From Candidatus Heteroruminococcus faecigallinarum (GTDB taxonomy: Bacteria > Bacillota > Clostridia > Oscillospirales > Ruminococcaceae), in the NCBI GenBank assembly GCA_904387055.1, contig CAJFKV010000001.1, positions 81,080 to 145,079 on the forward strand: a stretch of DNA of 64,000 nucleotides. The letters run 5' to 3'. Below are positions 27,808 through 38,238 of the stretch, one piece after another. A program made the position numbers and the translations under genes. The notes under the pieces are model-generated. The model did not search any database. It was not told the origin of the DNA and saw only the letters and a program-made list of their open reading frames with translations. Within the stretch, counting starts at the first letter, position 1; each line of letters starts with the position of its first letter.

Positions 27808-30426
27808 TTATTTTCCGTAGTAGCAGGTCAGATAGATCTCCCGCATCTCGCTCATGAGGGGGTAGCGGGGATTGGTAACGGTGCACTGGTCGTTGAAGGC
27901 CTGTTCCACCATCTCGTCCAGGGTGGCGAGGAAATCCTCCTCCTTGATGCCATAGGCGGCGATGGACTTCTTGATGCCGATCTGCTCCTTCAGCTTCTCC
28001 AGGCCGGCCAGGAAGAGCTCAAAGGTCTCCTGGTCGTTTTTGCCATGGAAGCCGGCAAAGTGGGCCAGCTCCACATACCGCTGGAAAGCGTGAGGATACT
28101 GGTACTGGGGGAAGGTACCCATCTTGGTGGGCACCTCGGCGGCATTGTACCGCATGACCTCGGTCAGCAGAAGGGCGTTGGCAACGCCGTGGGGCAGGTG
28201 ATGGAAGGCGCCCAGCTTATGGGCCATCGAATGGCAGATGCCCAGGAAGGCATTGGCGAAGGCCATACCGGCCATGCAGGAGGCGTCGGCCATCTTGCAG
28301 CGGGCCTCCATGTCCTCGGCGCCCTTTTCATAGGCCCGGGGCAGGTAGGTAAAGACACTCTTCACCGCCTTCATGGCCAGACCGTCGGTGTAATCGCTGG
28401 CCATCATCGAGACATAGGCCTCGATGGCGTGGGTCATCACGTCGATGCCGGAAGCACTGGTGAGCCCCTTGGGCATGGTCATCATGTTGTCGGCATCCAC
28501 AATGGCCATGTTGGGCATGAGGGCATAGTCGGCCAACGGCCACTTGATGCCGGTCTTCTCGTCGGTGATGATGGCGAAGGGGGTCACCTCCGAACCGGTA
28601 CCGGCGGAGGTGGGGATGGCTACGAAGTAGGCCTTCTCCCCCATCTTGGGGAAGGTGTGGATTCTCTTGCGGATATCCATGAAGTCCATGGCCAGATCCT
28701 GGAAGTCCTCCTCCGGATGTTCGTACATGAGCCACATGATCTTGGCCGCATCCATGGCCGATCCGCCACCCAAGGCGATGATAACATCCGGCTGAAAGGC
28801 ACGGATCTGGTCCACGCCCTTCTGGGCGCAACCAAGGGTCGGATCCGGCTCCACCTCATAGAAGCAGCTGTAGGGGATGCCCATCTCATCCAGCTTGTCG
28901 GTCACCGGCTTGGCAAACCCGTTCTTGTAGAGGAAGCTGTCGGTCACCAGGAAGGCTCTCTCTTTGTGGAGGACGGTCTTCAGCTCGTCCAGCGCCACCG
29001 GCATGGACCCCTTCTTGAAATAGACCTTCTCGGGGGTGCGGAACCACAGCATATTCTCTCTCCTCTCGGCCACCGTCTTGATGTTCAGCAGGTGTTTTAC
29101 CCCTACGTTCTCCGATACCGAGTTGCCGCCCCAGGAGCCGCAGCCCAGGGTAAGCGAGGGGGCCAGCTTGAAATTGTACAGGTCGCCGATGCCGCCGTGG
29201 GAGGAGGGGGTGTTGACCAGCACCCGGCCGGTTTTCATCGCGGCGGCGTGCTTGGCCATCTTTTCCTGGCCGGTCACCACATCCACATAGAGGGAGGAGG
29301 TGTGGCCGTAACCGCCGTCGGCCACCAGGCGCTCCGCCTTGGCAATGGCGTCGTCAAAGGTCTTGGCCTTGTACATGGCCAGCACCGGGGAGAGCTTTTC
29401 GTGGGCAAAGGGCTCGGTGATCTCCACCGAATCCACCTCGCCGATCAGGATCTTGGTGGCGGCGGGAACCTCCACCCCGGCCAGAGCGGCGATGGTGGCA
29501 GCCGGCTGACCCACAATCTTGGAGTTGACCGACCCATTGACCAGGATGATCTGCCGGACCTTATCCAGCTCCTCGCCCTTCAGGAAGTAGCATCCCCGGC
29601 GCTGGAACTCCGCCTTGACCTCCTTGTACACCTTCTCCAGCACGATGACCGACTGCTCCGAAGCGCAGATCATTCCGTTGTCAAAGGTTTTGGAATGGAT
29701 GATGGAGTTGACGGCCAGAAGGATGTCGGCGCTGTCGTCGATGATGGCGGGGGTATTGCCCGCGCCCACCCCGATGGCAGGCTTGCCGGAGGAATAGGCG
29801 GCATGGACCATGCCGGGGCCGCCGGTGGCCAGGATCAGATCGGACTGGCGCATCACCTCGTTGGTCAGCTCCAGGGAGGGCACATCGATCCAGCCCACAA
29901 TCCCGTCCGGGGCGCCGGCCTTCACCGCCGCCTCCAGCACCAGCTTAGCGGCGGCAATGGTGGATTTCTTGGCCCGAGGATGGGGGGAGATGAGGATGGC
30001 GTTGCGGGTTTTGAGGGCCAGCAGCACCTTGAAGATCGCGGTGGAGGTGGGGTTGGTGGTGGGGATCACGGCGGCGATCAGGCCAACCGGTTCGGCAATT
30101 TTCTTGATGCCGAAGGCGGGATCCTCCTCGATAACGCCACAGGTCTTGGTGTTTTTGTAGGCGTTGTAAATGTACTCGGAGGCATAGTGATTCTTGATCA
30201 CCTTGTCCTCCAGCACGCCCATGCCGGTTTCCTCCACTGCCATGCGGGCAAGAGGGATACGGGCCTGGTTGGCCGCTGTAGCCGCAGCGAGAAAGATCGT
30301 ATCCACCTGCTGCTGGGTATAGGTAGCAAACTGCTTCTGCGCCTGGCGCATCTCGGCCATCTTGGCCGTCAACGCTTCTACCGTGTCGATGACGCCGGGG
30401 ACCTTCCCCTGTTCTTTCTCGGACAT
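27808..30426 (-). CDS. adhE: Bifunctional acetaldehyde-CoA/alcohol dehydrogenase
   Basis: ALDH half ('FDNGMICASEQSVIV') and Fe-ADH half ('GGGSAMDAAKIMWLMYEHPEEDF', 'GICHSMAHKLGAFHHLPHGVANALLL'). Confidence 0.98.
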   Translation of the reverse strand: MSEKEQGKVPGVIDTVEALTAKMAEMRQAQKQFATYTQQQVDTIFLAAATAANQARIPLARMAVEETGMGVLEDKVIKNHYASEYIYNAYKNTKTCGVIEEDPAFGIKKIAEPVGLIAAVIPTTNPTSTAIFKVLLALKTRNAILISPHPRAKKSTIAAAKLVLEAAVKAGAPDGIVGWIDVPSLELTNEVMRQSDLILATGGPGMVHAAYSSGKPAIGVGAGNTPAIIDDSADILLAVNSIIHSKTFDNGMICASEQSVIVLEKVYKEVKAEFQRRGCYFLKGEELDKVRQIILVNGSVNSKIVGQPAATIAALAGVEVPAATKILIGEVDSVEITEPFAHEKLSPVLAMYKAKTFDDAIAKAERLVADGGYGHTSSLYVDVVTGQEKMAKHAAAMKTGRVLVNTPSSHGGIGDLYNFKLAPSLTLGCGSWGGNSVSENVGVKHLLNIKTVAERRENMLWFRTPEKVYFKKGSMPVALDELKTVLHKERAFLVTDSFLYKNGFAKPVTDKLDEMGIPYSCFYEVEPDPTLGCAQKGVDQIRAFQPDVIIALGGGSAMDAAKIMWLMYEHPEEDFQDLAMDFMDIRKRIHTFPKMGEKAYFVAIPTSAGTGSEVTPFAIITDEKTGIKWPLADYALMPNMAIVDADNMMTMPKGLTSASGIDVMTHAIEAYVSMMASDYTDGLAMKAVKSVFTYLPRAYEKGAEDMEARCKMADASCMAGMAFANAFLGICHSMAHKLGAFHHLPHGVANALLLTEVMRYNAAEVPTKMGTFPQYQYPHAFQRYVELAHFAGFHGKNDQETFELFLAGLEKLKEQIGIKKSIAAYGIKEEDFLATLDEMVEQAFNDQCTVTNPRYPLMSEMREIYLTCYYGK

Positions 30427-30550
30427 ATTGGATGCCTCCTTTGTGTTGTTGTGGTCACTATACCATGAATATTTGGTTTCGTCAATATTTTAACATTCAA
30501 AAAATCACTTGCTTCCCCACTTTGGTGAATCTTCGATAACATCCTGTTTT

Positions 30551-30572
30551 TTGTTTGTTATTTTTCAAACAA
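30551..30572. promoter_or_regulatory. Candidate Rex-like operator upstream of adhE
   Basis: TTGTTTGTTATTTTTCAAACAA: 7-bp inverted repeat; contains TTGTTA-N6-AAACAA. Confidence 0.4.
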
Positions 30573-30841
30573 TTTAACCAAAGGATTTTCCCTGTCGTTT
30601 TTTGGCAAATTTGCCCTTTACCGTCCATTTTCCACTGGCTTCCAGTCCCTCTTTTGCGGGAGAAGCCGCCCCCCTTGTCTTTTGTCTTGCCAGAATGCAG
30701 ATGGAATCATCCCGCGTTGCTCCCGGAAAAATGAATTTTTTCCATTTCTTTGCTTCATTTTTACAAAGAACGGCCGCCCCTTCCCATTGGCCAAGGAAGG
30801 GACGGCCGTGTATATGACGACGGAGTGGCTGATTGAGGAGA

Positions 30842-32512
30842 TCAGCGGCTCCGTTGTGCATCCTTCTCCCGCAGTTCCACCCGGCGGATCTTTCCGCTGA
30901 TGGTCTTGGGAAGCTCGGGGACGTATTCGATCACCCGGGGATATTTGTAGGGAGCGGTCTGTTCCTTTACATAGGTTTGCAGCTCCTTGGTGAGGGTGTC
31001 GGAGGGCTGATAGGTCTTGGTCAGGACGATGGTGGCCTTTACCACCGTGCCCCGGATGGGATCGGGGGCGCCGGTAACCGCGCATTCCATAACCGCCGGA
31101 TGCTGCATCAGGACGCTCTCGATCTCAAAGGGGCCAATGCGGTACCCCGACGCTTTGATCACATCGTCGGTACGGCCCACATACCAGTAGTAGCCGTCTT
31201 CATCCCGCCAGGCGGTGTCGCCGGTGTGATAGAGACCATCGTGCCACACCTGGGCCTTCCGCTCCTCGTCGTTGTAATAGCAGCTGAAGAGACCCACATG
31301 GCGCTGATCCTCCGGCGTGCGGATTACGATCTCCCCCACCTCGCCGGCCGGCAGGCTGTGGCCGTCCTCGTCCACGATGTCCATGGAAAAGAGGGGGGAA
31401 GGCCGCCCCATCGAGCCGGGCTTGGCCACGCTCCCCGCCAGATTGGCGGTCATGAGGACCGTCTCGGTCTGGCCGAAGCCCTCCATCAATTTGAGGCCGG
31501 TGTACTCCAAAAACCGGTTGTACACCTCCGGGTTCAAGGCTTCGCCGGCCGTGGTGGCATACTCCAGGGAGGAGAGGTCAAAGTGTTCCATCCCTTCCTT
31601 GATGAAGAAGCGGTAGATGGTGGGCGGAGCGCAGAAGCTGGTGATCCGATATTGCTCAATCATGTGGAGCAGGTCGGACGGATTAAACTTCTCGTAGTCG
31701 TAGACGAAAACGCCGGCGCCGCAAAGCCACTGGCCATACAGCTTCCCCCACACCGCCTTGCCCCAGCCGGTGTCGGCCACCGTCAGGTGGAGGCTGTCCG
31801 GCCGCAGGTTGTGCCAATACCGGGCGGTGATGATGTGGCCGATGGGGTAGGAAAAATCGTGGACGACCATCTTGGGATACCCGGTGGTGCCGGAGGTGAA
31901 ATAGAGCAGCATGGGATCGGTGCTCAGCGTCTCCGCCCGTTCCAGCTGGTCGTCGGCCTGCTCCAGCAGGGCGTCAAAATCCAGCCATCCCTCCTTGGGG
32001 CCGCCGGTGGCCAGCTTCACCGTTACGCCGGGATATTCTGCGCAAGCTTGGTCGGCATGCAGGGTGACGTCCCCGTCCCCGGCACAGACGATGGCGGTGA
32101 CCCCGGCCGCCTCGAACCGGTACAGGTAATCCTTCTTGGTGAGCATGTGGGTCGCAGGAATTACCACCGCGCCGATCTTGTGGAGAGCAACAATCGAGAA
32201 CCAGAACTGATAGTGGCGTTTGAGCACCAGCATCACCCGGTCGCCCTTCCGGATTCCCAGGCTGAGAAACAGGTTTGCGGCCTTGTTGGTCATCCGGCAA
32301 ATGTCGGCAAAGGTATAATCCCTCTCCTCCCCCGTTTGGCTCCGCCACAGAAGCGCCCGGTGATCCGGGGCCAGGCGGGCGATCTCATCCACCACATCGT
32401 ACCCGAAATTGAAATTTTCCGGCACGACCGGCTCAAAATAATTGAGAACCCCATCCCGGTCCAGGCCAACTTTGCAAAATCTTTGATAAAAATGCTCCAG
32501 AACATTTTCCAT
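30842..32512 (-). CDS. AMP-binding acyl-CoA synthetase (medium/branched-chain type)
   Basis: 'LLYFTSGTTGYPKMVVHDFSYPIGHI', 'EGFGQTETVLMTANL', 'GYRIGPFEIESVLMQHPAVMECAVTGAPDPIRG', 'LPKTISGKIRRVELR'. Confidence 0.93.
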   Translation of the reverse strand: MENVLEHFYQRFCKVGLDRDGVLNYFEPVVPENFNFGYDVVDEIARLAPDHRALLWRSQTGEERDYTFADICRMTNKAANLFLSLGIRKGDRVMLVLKRHYQFWFSIVALHKIGAVVIPATHMLTKKDYLYRFEAAGVTAIVCAGDGDVTLHADQACAEYPGVTVKLATGGPKEGWLDFDALLEQADDQLERAETLSTDPMLLYFTSGTTGYPKMVVHDFSYPIGHIITARYWHNLRPDSLHLTVADTGWGKAVWGKLYGQWLCGAGVFVYDYEKFNPSDLLHMIEQYRITSFCAPPTIYRFFIKEGMEHFDLSSLEYATTAGEALNPEVYNRFLEYTGLKLMEGFGQTETVLMTANLAGSVAKPGSMGRPSPLFSMDIVDEDGHSLPAGEVGEIVIRTPEDQRHVGLFSCYYNDEERKAQVWHDGLYHTGDTAWRDEDGYYWYVGRTDDVIKASGYRIGPFEIESVLMQHPAVMECAVTGAPDPIRGTVVKATIVLTKTYQPSDTLTKELQTYVKEQTAPYKYPRVIEYVPELPKTISGKIRRVELREKDAQRSR

Positions 32513-32533
32513 GATCGTTTCCTCCTACCCCAC

Positions 32534-33103
32534 TTACCGGTTCTTCAACACAATGGCCAAAAATACACAGTCCTCGCCGCCGGTGGCAATCATGCCGTGC
32601 CCGTGGCCGGAATCGTAAAAAATGGCGTCTCCCTCGTGGAGAATCTCCTCGTGCTCTTCCATGGCCATCTTCAGGCTGCCTTTCAGCACAATGTCAAACT
32701 CCTGCCCCTCATGGTAGGACAGAGAGATGGGCTGATCCTGCTCCTCCTCCCGATACGGAGCCGTTACCAAGAACGGCTCGCAGAATTTCCCAATAAACCG
32801 GGGCGCCAGGTGCTGGTAGGTAAAACCTTCCCGGCGGCGAATCGGCAGTCCTTTTCCCTTGCGGACAATGCTGTAGAAGGACAGCTTGGGGCTGTCGCCT
32901 GTGAGCAGCTCGATCAGCTCAATACCAAACCGCTCGGAACACTGGTAGAGGAAAGTAAAGGAGAAATCGTGCTCGCCGCTCTCCATTTCCAGATACTCCT
33001 CGGTGGTCATCCCACAGACTTTGGCCATCTCCTCGTCCGAAATCTCCAGAATATCCCGCATGGTGCGAATTCGCTCGGCGATCTCAGCAATTTTCAGTTC
33101 CAT
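32534..33103 (-). CDS. XRE-family HTH regulator with C-terminal cupin
   Basis: 'IAERIRTMRDILEISDEEMAKVCGMTTEEYLEMESG' HTH; cupin 'LSYHEGQEFDIVLKGSLKMAMEEHEEILHEGDAIFYDSGHGHGMIA'. Confidence 0.92.
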   Translation of the reverse strand: MELKIAEIAERIRTMRDILEISDEEMAKVCGMTTEEYLEMESGEHDFSFTFLYQCSERFGIELIELLTGDSPKLSFYSIVRKGKGLPIRRREGFTYQHLAPRFIGKFCEPFLVTAPYREEEQDQPISLSYHEGQEFDIVLKGSLKMAMEEHEEILHEGDAIFYDSGHGHGMIATGGEDCVFLAIVLKNR

Positions 33104-33174
33104 AGAAAATCTCCTCTCTTCGTTTGACCTTGCATTGAACCCTTCCAGCCGGCGGGCAAGAGAATGGCGGGAAA

Positions 33175-33470
33175 TAAAAAACGTCCCATAACTCCCGTTC
33201 GGAGTTATGGGACGGATCAAACTTTTCCGCGGTACCACCCATATTGCGCTGACGCGCCGCTTACCAGGATTCCAACAAATCCCGAGCCTGTAACGCTGCT
33301 CCTGCGGGAGGCGCCTACCTGCTGCAATGCGTTCGGACCTCCAGCTCTGGGGTGATGGGCATAATTCGTAGCGTGACCGGTTCTCACCAACCACCGGCTC
33401 TCTGCACACGCGGACGGAACAGCCGTCCCCTTCTTCGCTTTTCTTGGTATTTTGCTTATCATGCATTTTA
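33175..33470 (-). ncRNA. T-box riboswitch leader with terminator
   Basis: Minus strand carries the T-box core GGGTGGTACCGCGG (33227-33240), stem I motifs (GCAGAGAGCC..GGTTGGTGAGAACC..GAATTATG), and terminator cgtcccataactcc/ggagttatgggacg (33182-33214) followed by a U run. Confidence 0.9.
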
Positions 33471-33537
33471 CCCCTTCCGCATTCGAATGTCAAGCCCTCC
33501 TGCTAAAATTTTCTTTGTCTTCAGGACCATACATGAC

Positions 33538-33580
33538 AAAAGCTCTTCCCACTCCCCACAAGAGATAGGAAGAGCTTTTT
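33538..33580 (-). terminator. Intrinsic terminator of spo0A
   Basis: aaaagctcttcc...ggaagagctttt. Confidence 0.75.
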
Positions 33581-33628
33581 CGGCCCGGATGGTTCCCCCT
33601 TTTTCCACAGGTAGTCCGGCCATCGTAC

Positions 33629-34393
33629 CTACGCGTTCTTCAGCCGCAAGCGCAGTTTATCGGCAATCATGGCGATAAACTCACTGTTGGTAGGTTTCCC
33701 CCTCAAATTGTGAATTGTATATCCAAAGTAGCTGTTGAGCACATCCACGTCTCCCCTGTCCCAGGCTACCTCGATGGCGTGGCGGATCGCTCTTTCCACC
33801 CTGCTGGAGGTGGTGCCGTTCTGCTTGGCCACCGTAGGGTACAGCTGCTTGGTGATGGAATTGATGATGTCCGGATCGTTTACCGCCAGAATAATCGATT
33901 GACGCAGGTACTGATACCCTTTGATATGTGCCGGCACCCCGATCTGGAGGATGATCTCGGTAACCATGACTTCCAGATCAGGGGCGGATTTCGGCACAGA
34001 GGGTGCAGCGGCTTGATTGTTCATACCAGCGATCTGTACCACCCGCTCCACCAAAATATCCGGGTCAAAGGGTCTCAAAAAATGATAGGAAACCCCGCAT
34101 TTGATCAGCTCATTTTCCAAAAGCGGATTATCAAAGGCCGACATGGTCATAAAAACAGGTGTGGGACCGCCGGCTTTTTTTACTTGATTGATCACCGCCA
34201 GGGCATCCAGGTTGGGCATGAATACCTCCATCAATACCACATCCGGATGTTCCTCGCGAATCATCGACAAAATTTTCAGTCCATCCTTTGGGGCCTGGAT
34301 CAGTTGAAAACCATACCCCCGCAGCAAGGACTCATATTTGCCGCATAATTCTTTGTTGTCTTCCGCAATCAGTACCGTTGTCTTTCTGTTCAC
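33629..34393 (-). CDS. spo0A: Sporulation master regulator Spo0A
   Basis: Receiver '[11 protein letters not shown]', '[15 protein letters not shown]'; effector '[16 protein letters not shown]...[30 protein letters not shown]'. Confidence 0.98.
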   Translation of the reverse strand: MNRKTTVLIAEDNKELCGKYESLLRGYGFQLIQAPKDGLKILSMIREEHPDVVLMEVFMPNLDALAVINQVKKAGGPTPVFMTMSAFDNPLLENELIKCGVSYHFLRPFDPDILVERVVQIAGMNNQAAAPSVPKSAPDLEVMVTEIILQIGVPAHIKGYQYLRQSIILAVNDPDIINSITKQLYPTVAKQNGTTSSRVERAIRHAIEVAWDRGDVDVLNSYFGYTIHNLRGKPTNSEFIAMIADKLRLRLKNA

Positions 34394-34568
34394 GTTGTAA
34401 CCCCCAGTGTTGACAAAAATTTCTTGTCTGTAGATTACCATATTTTTACATATATTTCAACCATTTCTCCACCAAAAAGTTAACCAAAAATTGCTTTTTG
34501 AATTTTCCATTTATTTCCGTCTATTTCCTTTTCAACTTTTCCACCAAATTGTGCAAAACTCGACCGGG

Positions 34569-35807
34569 TTACGCGGCGTCTCCCGTCGAATAGAGGGAGG
34601 CCGCCGCGCCCATCAGAATATTCTCGGCAAAGATGCCAAAGCCCCGAAGAGGATCATTTACAAAAACGTGGGTTACCGATCCCACAATCATGCCGTCCTG
34701 GAGAATGGGGGAGCCGCTCATTCCCTGGACAATTCCTCCTGCGGCTTCGATCAGCTCCGGGTCGGTAATCCGGACCACCAGGTTTTTGGTGGCGCTGTCG
34801 CCGGAAAGGTCCACCTGCTCAATCTCCACGTCATACTCTTTTGGCGTACTGCCGTCCAGCGTTGTCAAAATGGTCGCCGCCCCGGTGTGGACCTCCTGCT
34901 TGGTGGCAACCGGTACCGGCGCGGTATCCAGCACCTGGGAGCCGCCCCTCAGCTGGCCGTAGATCCCCGTATCGGTGTTGGCGGTGAGCAGCCCCAAAAT
35001 ATGCTGTTCCAAAAAGCATCCCTTTAATTCCCCAGGCGTGCCCGACTGTCCCTTGCTTACGCCGGTAACCGACACCTCCACCGCTTCGCCCCGGTTCAGG
35101 GGCATCAGCTCCCCGGTGTCCACGTCACACACCGGATGGCCTAGCCCGGTGAAGAGCCCCGATGCCGGATCGTACCAGGTGATGGTGCCGATGCCGGCGG
35201 AAGAATCCCGCACCCAGATTCCGGCGTGATACTGTCCGTCACTCTGGGAGCGGACCGGCTCCACCTCCACGGTGAGGACCTCTTCCCCCCGGCGGATCCG
35301 GAAGGTCATCGCCCGCCCATTGGAGTCCGCAATCAGCTGGGCCACCTGCCGGTTCCCCGTGGCCTTCTCCCCATCCACCGACAACACAATATCCCCTGTG
35401 GTTATTCCAGCCTCCTTGGCAGGATTGAGACGGCCGGTATCGGTGGGAATGTCGCTCAGGCCTACCACCATCACGCCGTCGGTAAACATCTTGATGCCAA
35501 AGGGCTCCCCACCGGGAACAACCATGGGGCGGTCCACCACATTTATCTGGACATTTTTTACCTTGACGCCGGCCAGAGTCGTCAATTCCAGCTGATAACT
35601 ATTTCCTGCTGAGGAATACACCTCCGGTGCGTGGCTGCCCACCGTAGACCGAGCATAAACCGGCAGCAAGGTATGAAATTGCAGTTCCTGCCCCGGCACC
35701 AGCAGATAGCGGTCCGGTATGGAATCTTCCATATACAAAACGGTCCCCAAAAGGGCCATCATACAAAGAGACAGCAGGGCACAGAACCCTCGGATCATGC
35801 GTCTCAT
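34569..35807 (-). CDS. spoIVB: SpoIVB peptidase (PDZ + S55)
   Basis: PDZ 'NPAKEAGITTGDIVLSVDGEKATG'; 'GIWVRDSSAGIGTITWYDP', 'IVQGMSGSPILQDGMIVGSVTHVFVNDPLRGFGIFAENIL'. Confidence 0.97.
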   Translation of the reverse strand: MRRMIRGFCALLSLCMMALLGTVLYMEDSIPDRYLLVPGQELQFHTLLPVYARSTVGSHAPEVYSSAGNSYQLELTTLAGVKVKNVQINVVDRPMVVPGGEPFGIKMFTDGVMVVGLSDIPTDTGRLNPAKEAGITTGDIVLSVDGEKATGNRQVAQLIADSNGRAMTFRIRRGEEVLTVEVEPVRSQSDGQYHAGIWVRDSSAGIGTITWYDPASGLFTGLGHPVCDVDTGELMPLNRGEAVEVSVTGVSKGQSGTPGELKGCFLEQHILGLLTANTDTGIYGQLRGGSQVLDTAPVPVATKQEVHTGAATILTTLDGSTPKEYDVEIEQVDLSGDSATKNLVVRITDPELIEAAGGIVQGMSGSPILQDGMIVGSVTHVFVNDPLRGFGIFAENILMGAAASLYSTGDAA

Positions 35808-35985
35808 CCCATTTGTTACCTCCCAGTATAAAGTAGGCAGGAAAACGTTTCTCGGCGGAAGTTCTTCGTGCCTCTCTTCTTTACTGTTTCTCGTCGTGAG
35901 GCTTTTATTGAAGGCAATATCCGTTGTTCCTGACGATCTCCCCCAGTGCTGCCATCCTTCTCTTGTTGATGGATAAATTTTCTAT

Positions 35986-37128
35986 TTATACAATATCGGT
36001 GTTGGCCATCGGCGATACGCGGTCGATCACCACCTCTACATCCACCTGGATGCTGGCGTTTTGTAATCTCTCTGCCCAGTTGTCCTCCACCTCTTCCCAG
36101 TATTCCGGATATTGCTGGTACAGATACCGGCCCAGCCCCAGGAGATCGGCGCCATACTGCTGGATGCTTACCTCCAGGGCCTCCTCCACCTGGCGGCGGA
36201 TCTGTTTTTCCACCGATTCTTCCACTCGGGAGAGATCCCCGCGCTGGAGTGCCGCCTGTTTGCTGCTTACCTCGTCGAGAGAGCAGGCCGCTCGGATCTG
36301 GATGGTATATTTCGGCGTCTCCCCTTCCAGGGAACAGTCTGTCCGGGAGGAGCTATGGTGGACTGCCACCGCGATTCTGCCCAATTCCTGGGTTTCCACC
36401 GTCAGTGCGGTCTGCCGGATCTCCCCTTTTGCCCACTGGATTCCTTCCGTCTGAGCCAGGTCCAGCACACCTTGGAGCTTGCTGTCCACCAGAATCCCGC
36501 TGCCTGCCATCTCCGGAGTAACCTCCCCAGTGGGTCCCTCACGCGTGGTGAGGACCGGGATCATTATATCCTGGCCTTGGGTACGGCTGGCGGAGATGAT
36601 TCGGAACACAGTACCAATCTGTGCAACACCGGTCCGTTCTTTTTCTTCGGCCATGGAAATGATGGCGCTAGCCGGCAGAATCCCCACCTTGATCTGTGCC
36701 GAGACAATCTCCGAGGCATTCCCTTCCGCCGCTACCACATAGGCGGTGGCTCGGGAACCATAATAGTTGTTGAAATAGTCGATCATATGGTCGACGCCTT
36801 CTTTTGCGGTGTCCATTCCTACGACAATCAGCCGATTAACCCCCAAAAACGGCTCCTTCCCCAGTTGATCGGCTGCATTTTGAAAGGCCTTGGTAATGGT
36901 ATCTCCTGTTGCCTCCACCACCAAATTATTGCCGGCGGTGGGATCAAAGCTTCCGTTGCCTGAGCTTCCCTCCGGGTTGAAGATCTGGAGAGTAATGGTA
37001 TACTCTTGGTCGGAATAATCAATGCCGACCTCCTGTACAATGGCTCTGTCCTTCAACTGCACATTGCCCATACAACCGCTCAGGACCAGGGCGGCTGCCG
37101 AAAGAACGGCTGCAATCTTTGTCTTCAT
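35986..37128 (-). CDS. Ger(x)C family spore germination lipoprotein
   Basis: Lipobox 'LVLSGC', 'VQEVGIDYSDQEYTITLQIF', 'FLGVNRLIVVGMD'. Confidence 0.92.
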   Translation of the reverse strand: MKTKIAAVLSAAALVLSGCMGNVQLKDRAIVQEVGIDYSDQEYTITLQIFNPEGSSGNGSFDPTAGNNLVVEATGDTITKAFQNAADQLGKEPFLGVNRLIVVGMDTAKEGVDHMIDYFNNYYGSRATAYVVAAEGNASEIVSAQIKVGILPASAIISMAEEKERTGVAQIGTVFRIISASRTQGQDIMIPVLTTREGPTGEVTPEMAGSGILVDSKLQGVLDLAQTEGIQWAKGEIRQTALTVETQELGRIAVAVHHSSSRTDCSLEGETPKYTIQIRAACSLDEVSSKQAALQRGDLSRVEESVEKQIRRQVEEALEVSIQQYGADLLGLGRYLYQQYPEYWEEVEDNWAERLQNASIQVDVEVVIDRVSPMANTDIV

Positions 37129-38228
37129 CCCTCTGCCTCCTTTTGCTGCTTCCGGTGACGGAGACTGCGTACTCCCAATAAAAGTGCAGGTACCAGGACC
37201 ATCACGGACAATGCCGGATAAGCCCCAAGGCGGAGACCGTGTACCAACTCCAGATCCCTCGCTTGGAAAAGGAGGACCCCCCCGATCATTGTGGACAAAA
37301 GGACATTTCCCAGATGAATCATCCATTTTTTCTTTTCCGGAACCAGATATACCAGACTGTCACGGGCTACAATCAAGCAAAGGACCGACTTCAGGAAGGC
37401 GATGAGCAGCCATAAGGTCATATACAGGGAATCCATTCTCTCCAAGGAAAGAAAGCTGGTCATGGTAAAAAGCGCATAAACCGGATAGATTTGGGTCCCC
37501 CCATAGGCACCCAAAGCAGTGACGGTCATAAAGGAAACCGCCAGTACCCCTGCGGCAGTAAGAAGAATCGTCGCCACATAAGGACGGGTAATCTTTCCTT
37601 TCACCCGCGGCGCCAGCATGAAAAAAGCGGCTGTTTCCCCTTGAAAAGCCGCAAAGGACAGAGCGCTTCGAAAAATAGGGCCGATTCCCTGGAGAAAGGG
37701 GGAACGCAGAGTGAGCAGGTTATAGTGGGGAATCATCTCCAGCCCTACAAACAGATTGACCAGCAGATATGCCACAAATACCCCTGCTCCAAGGCGGGCA
37801 CAGGCCTCCAATCCCATCCAGGCGCCGTACAGGATTGCCAGGCCGAACAACAGGAGAATCATCTCCTCCGGGTGCCTGGGGAATACAGTGGACACCAAAA
37901 AGATGTCCAGTTGACAGATAACGATTATACAGGAAAGGAGCGCCATTCCCCAAACCAAAAGGGCCGTCCCTTTCCCCAGAAGAGGAGACAGTTCCCAGGC
38001 ACAGGCGACAATGTCCCGGTCTCCCATTTTTCGCAGGAGCAGCCATAAGGGCAAGGCGAGCAACAGCTCGATGGCAACAGCCACCAGTGCCCCCACCAGC
38101 GCGGTGGCTCCTTCAACCCCTTGGGAGCGGGGAACATAGACCATGGTGGAGAAAATACGGCTGAGGAAAAGGAGCGTGGCGGCCTGCCAACCGCTGATTG
38201 TACTTTTGGACTGCTGATCCATCACCAC
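37125..38228 (-). CDS. GerAB/Spore permease-type germination protein
   Basis: Multi-TM, 'LSFAAFQGETAAFFMLAPRV'; between gerA- and gerC-type genes. Confidence 0.9.
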   Translation of the reverse strand: MVMDQQSKSTISGWQAATLLFLSRIFSTMVYVPRSQGVEGATALVGALVAVAIELLLALPLWLLLRKMGDRDIVACAWELSPLLGKGTALLVWGMALLSCIIVICQLDIFLVSTVFPRHPEEMILLLFGLAILYGAWMGLEACARLGAGVFVAYLLVNLFVGLEMIPHYNLLTLRSPFLQGIGPIFRSALSFAAFQGETAAFFMLAPRVKGKITRPYVATILLTAAGVLAVSFMTVTALGAYGGTQIYPVYALFTMTSFLSLERMDSLYMTLWLLIAFLKSVLCLIVARDSLVYLVPEKKKWMIHLGNVLLSTMIGGVLLFQARDLELVHGLRLGAYPALSVMVLVPALLLGVRSLRHRKQQKEAEG

Positions 38229-38238
38229 TTCCCCTTTC

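Noticed and set aside
27778-30468. 896-aa + strand ORF
   Set aside because: Exact antisense of adhE; product is a Gly/His/Leu-rich shadow translation caused by GC-rich codon bias.
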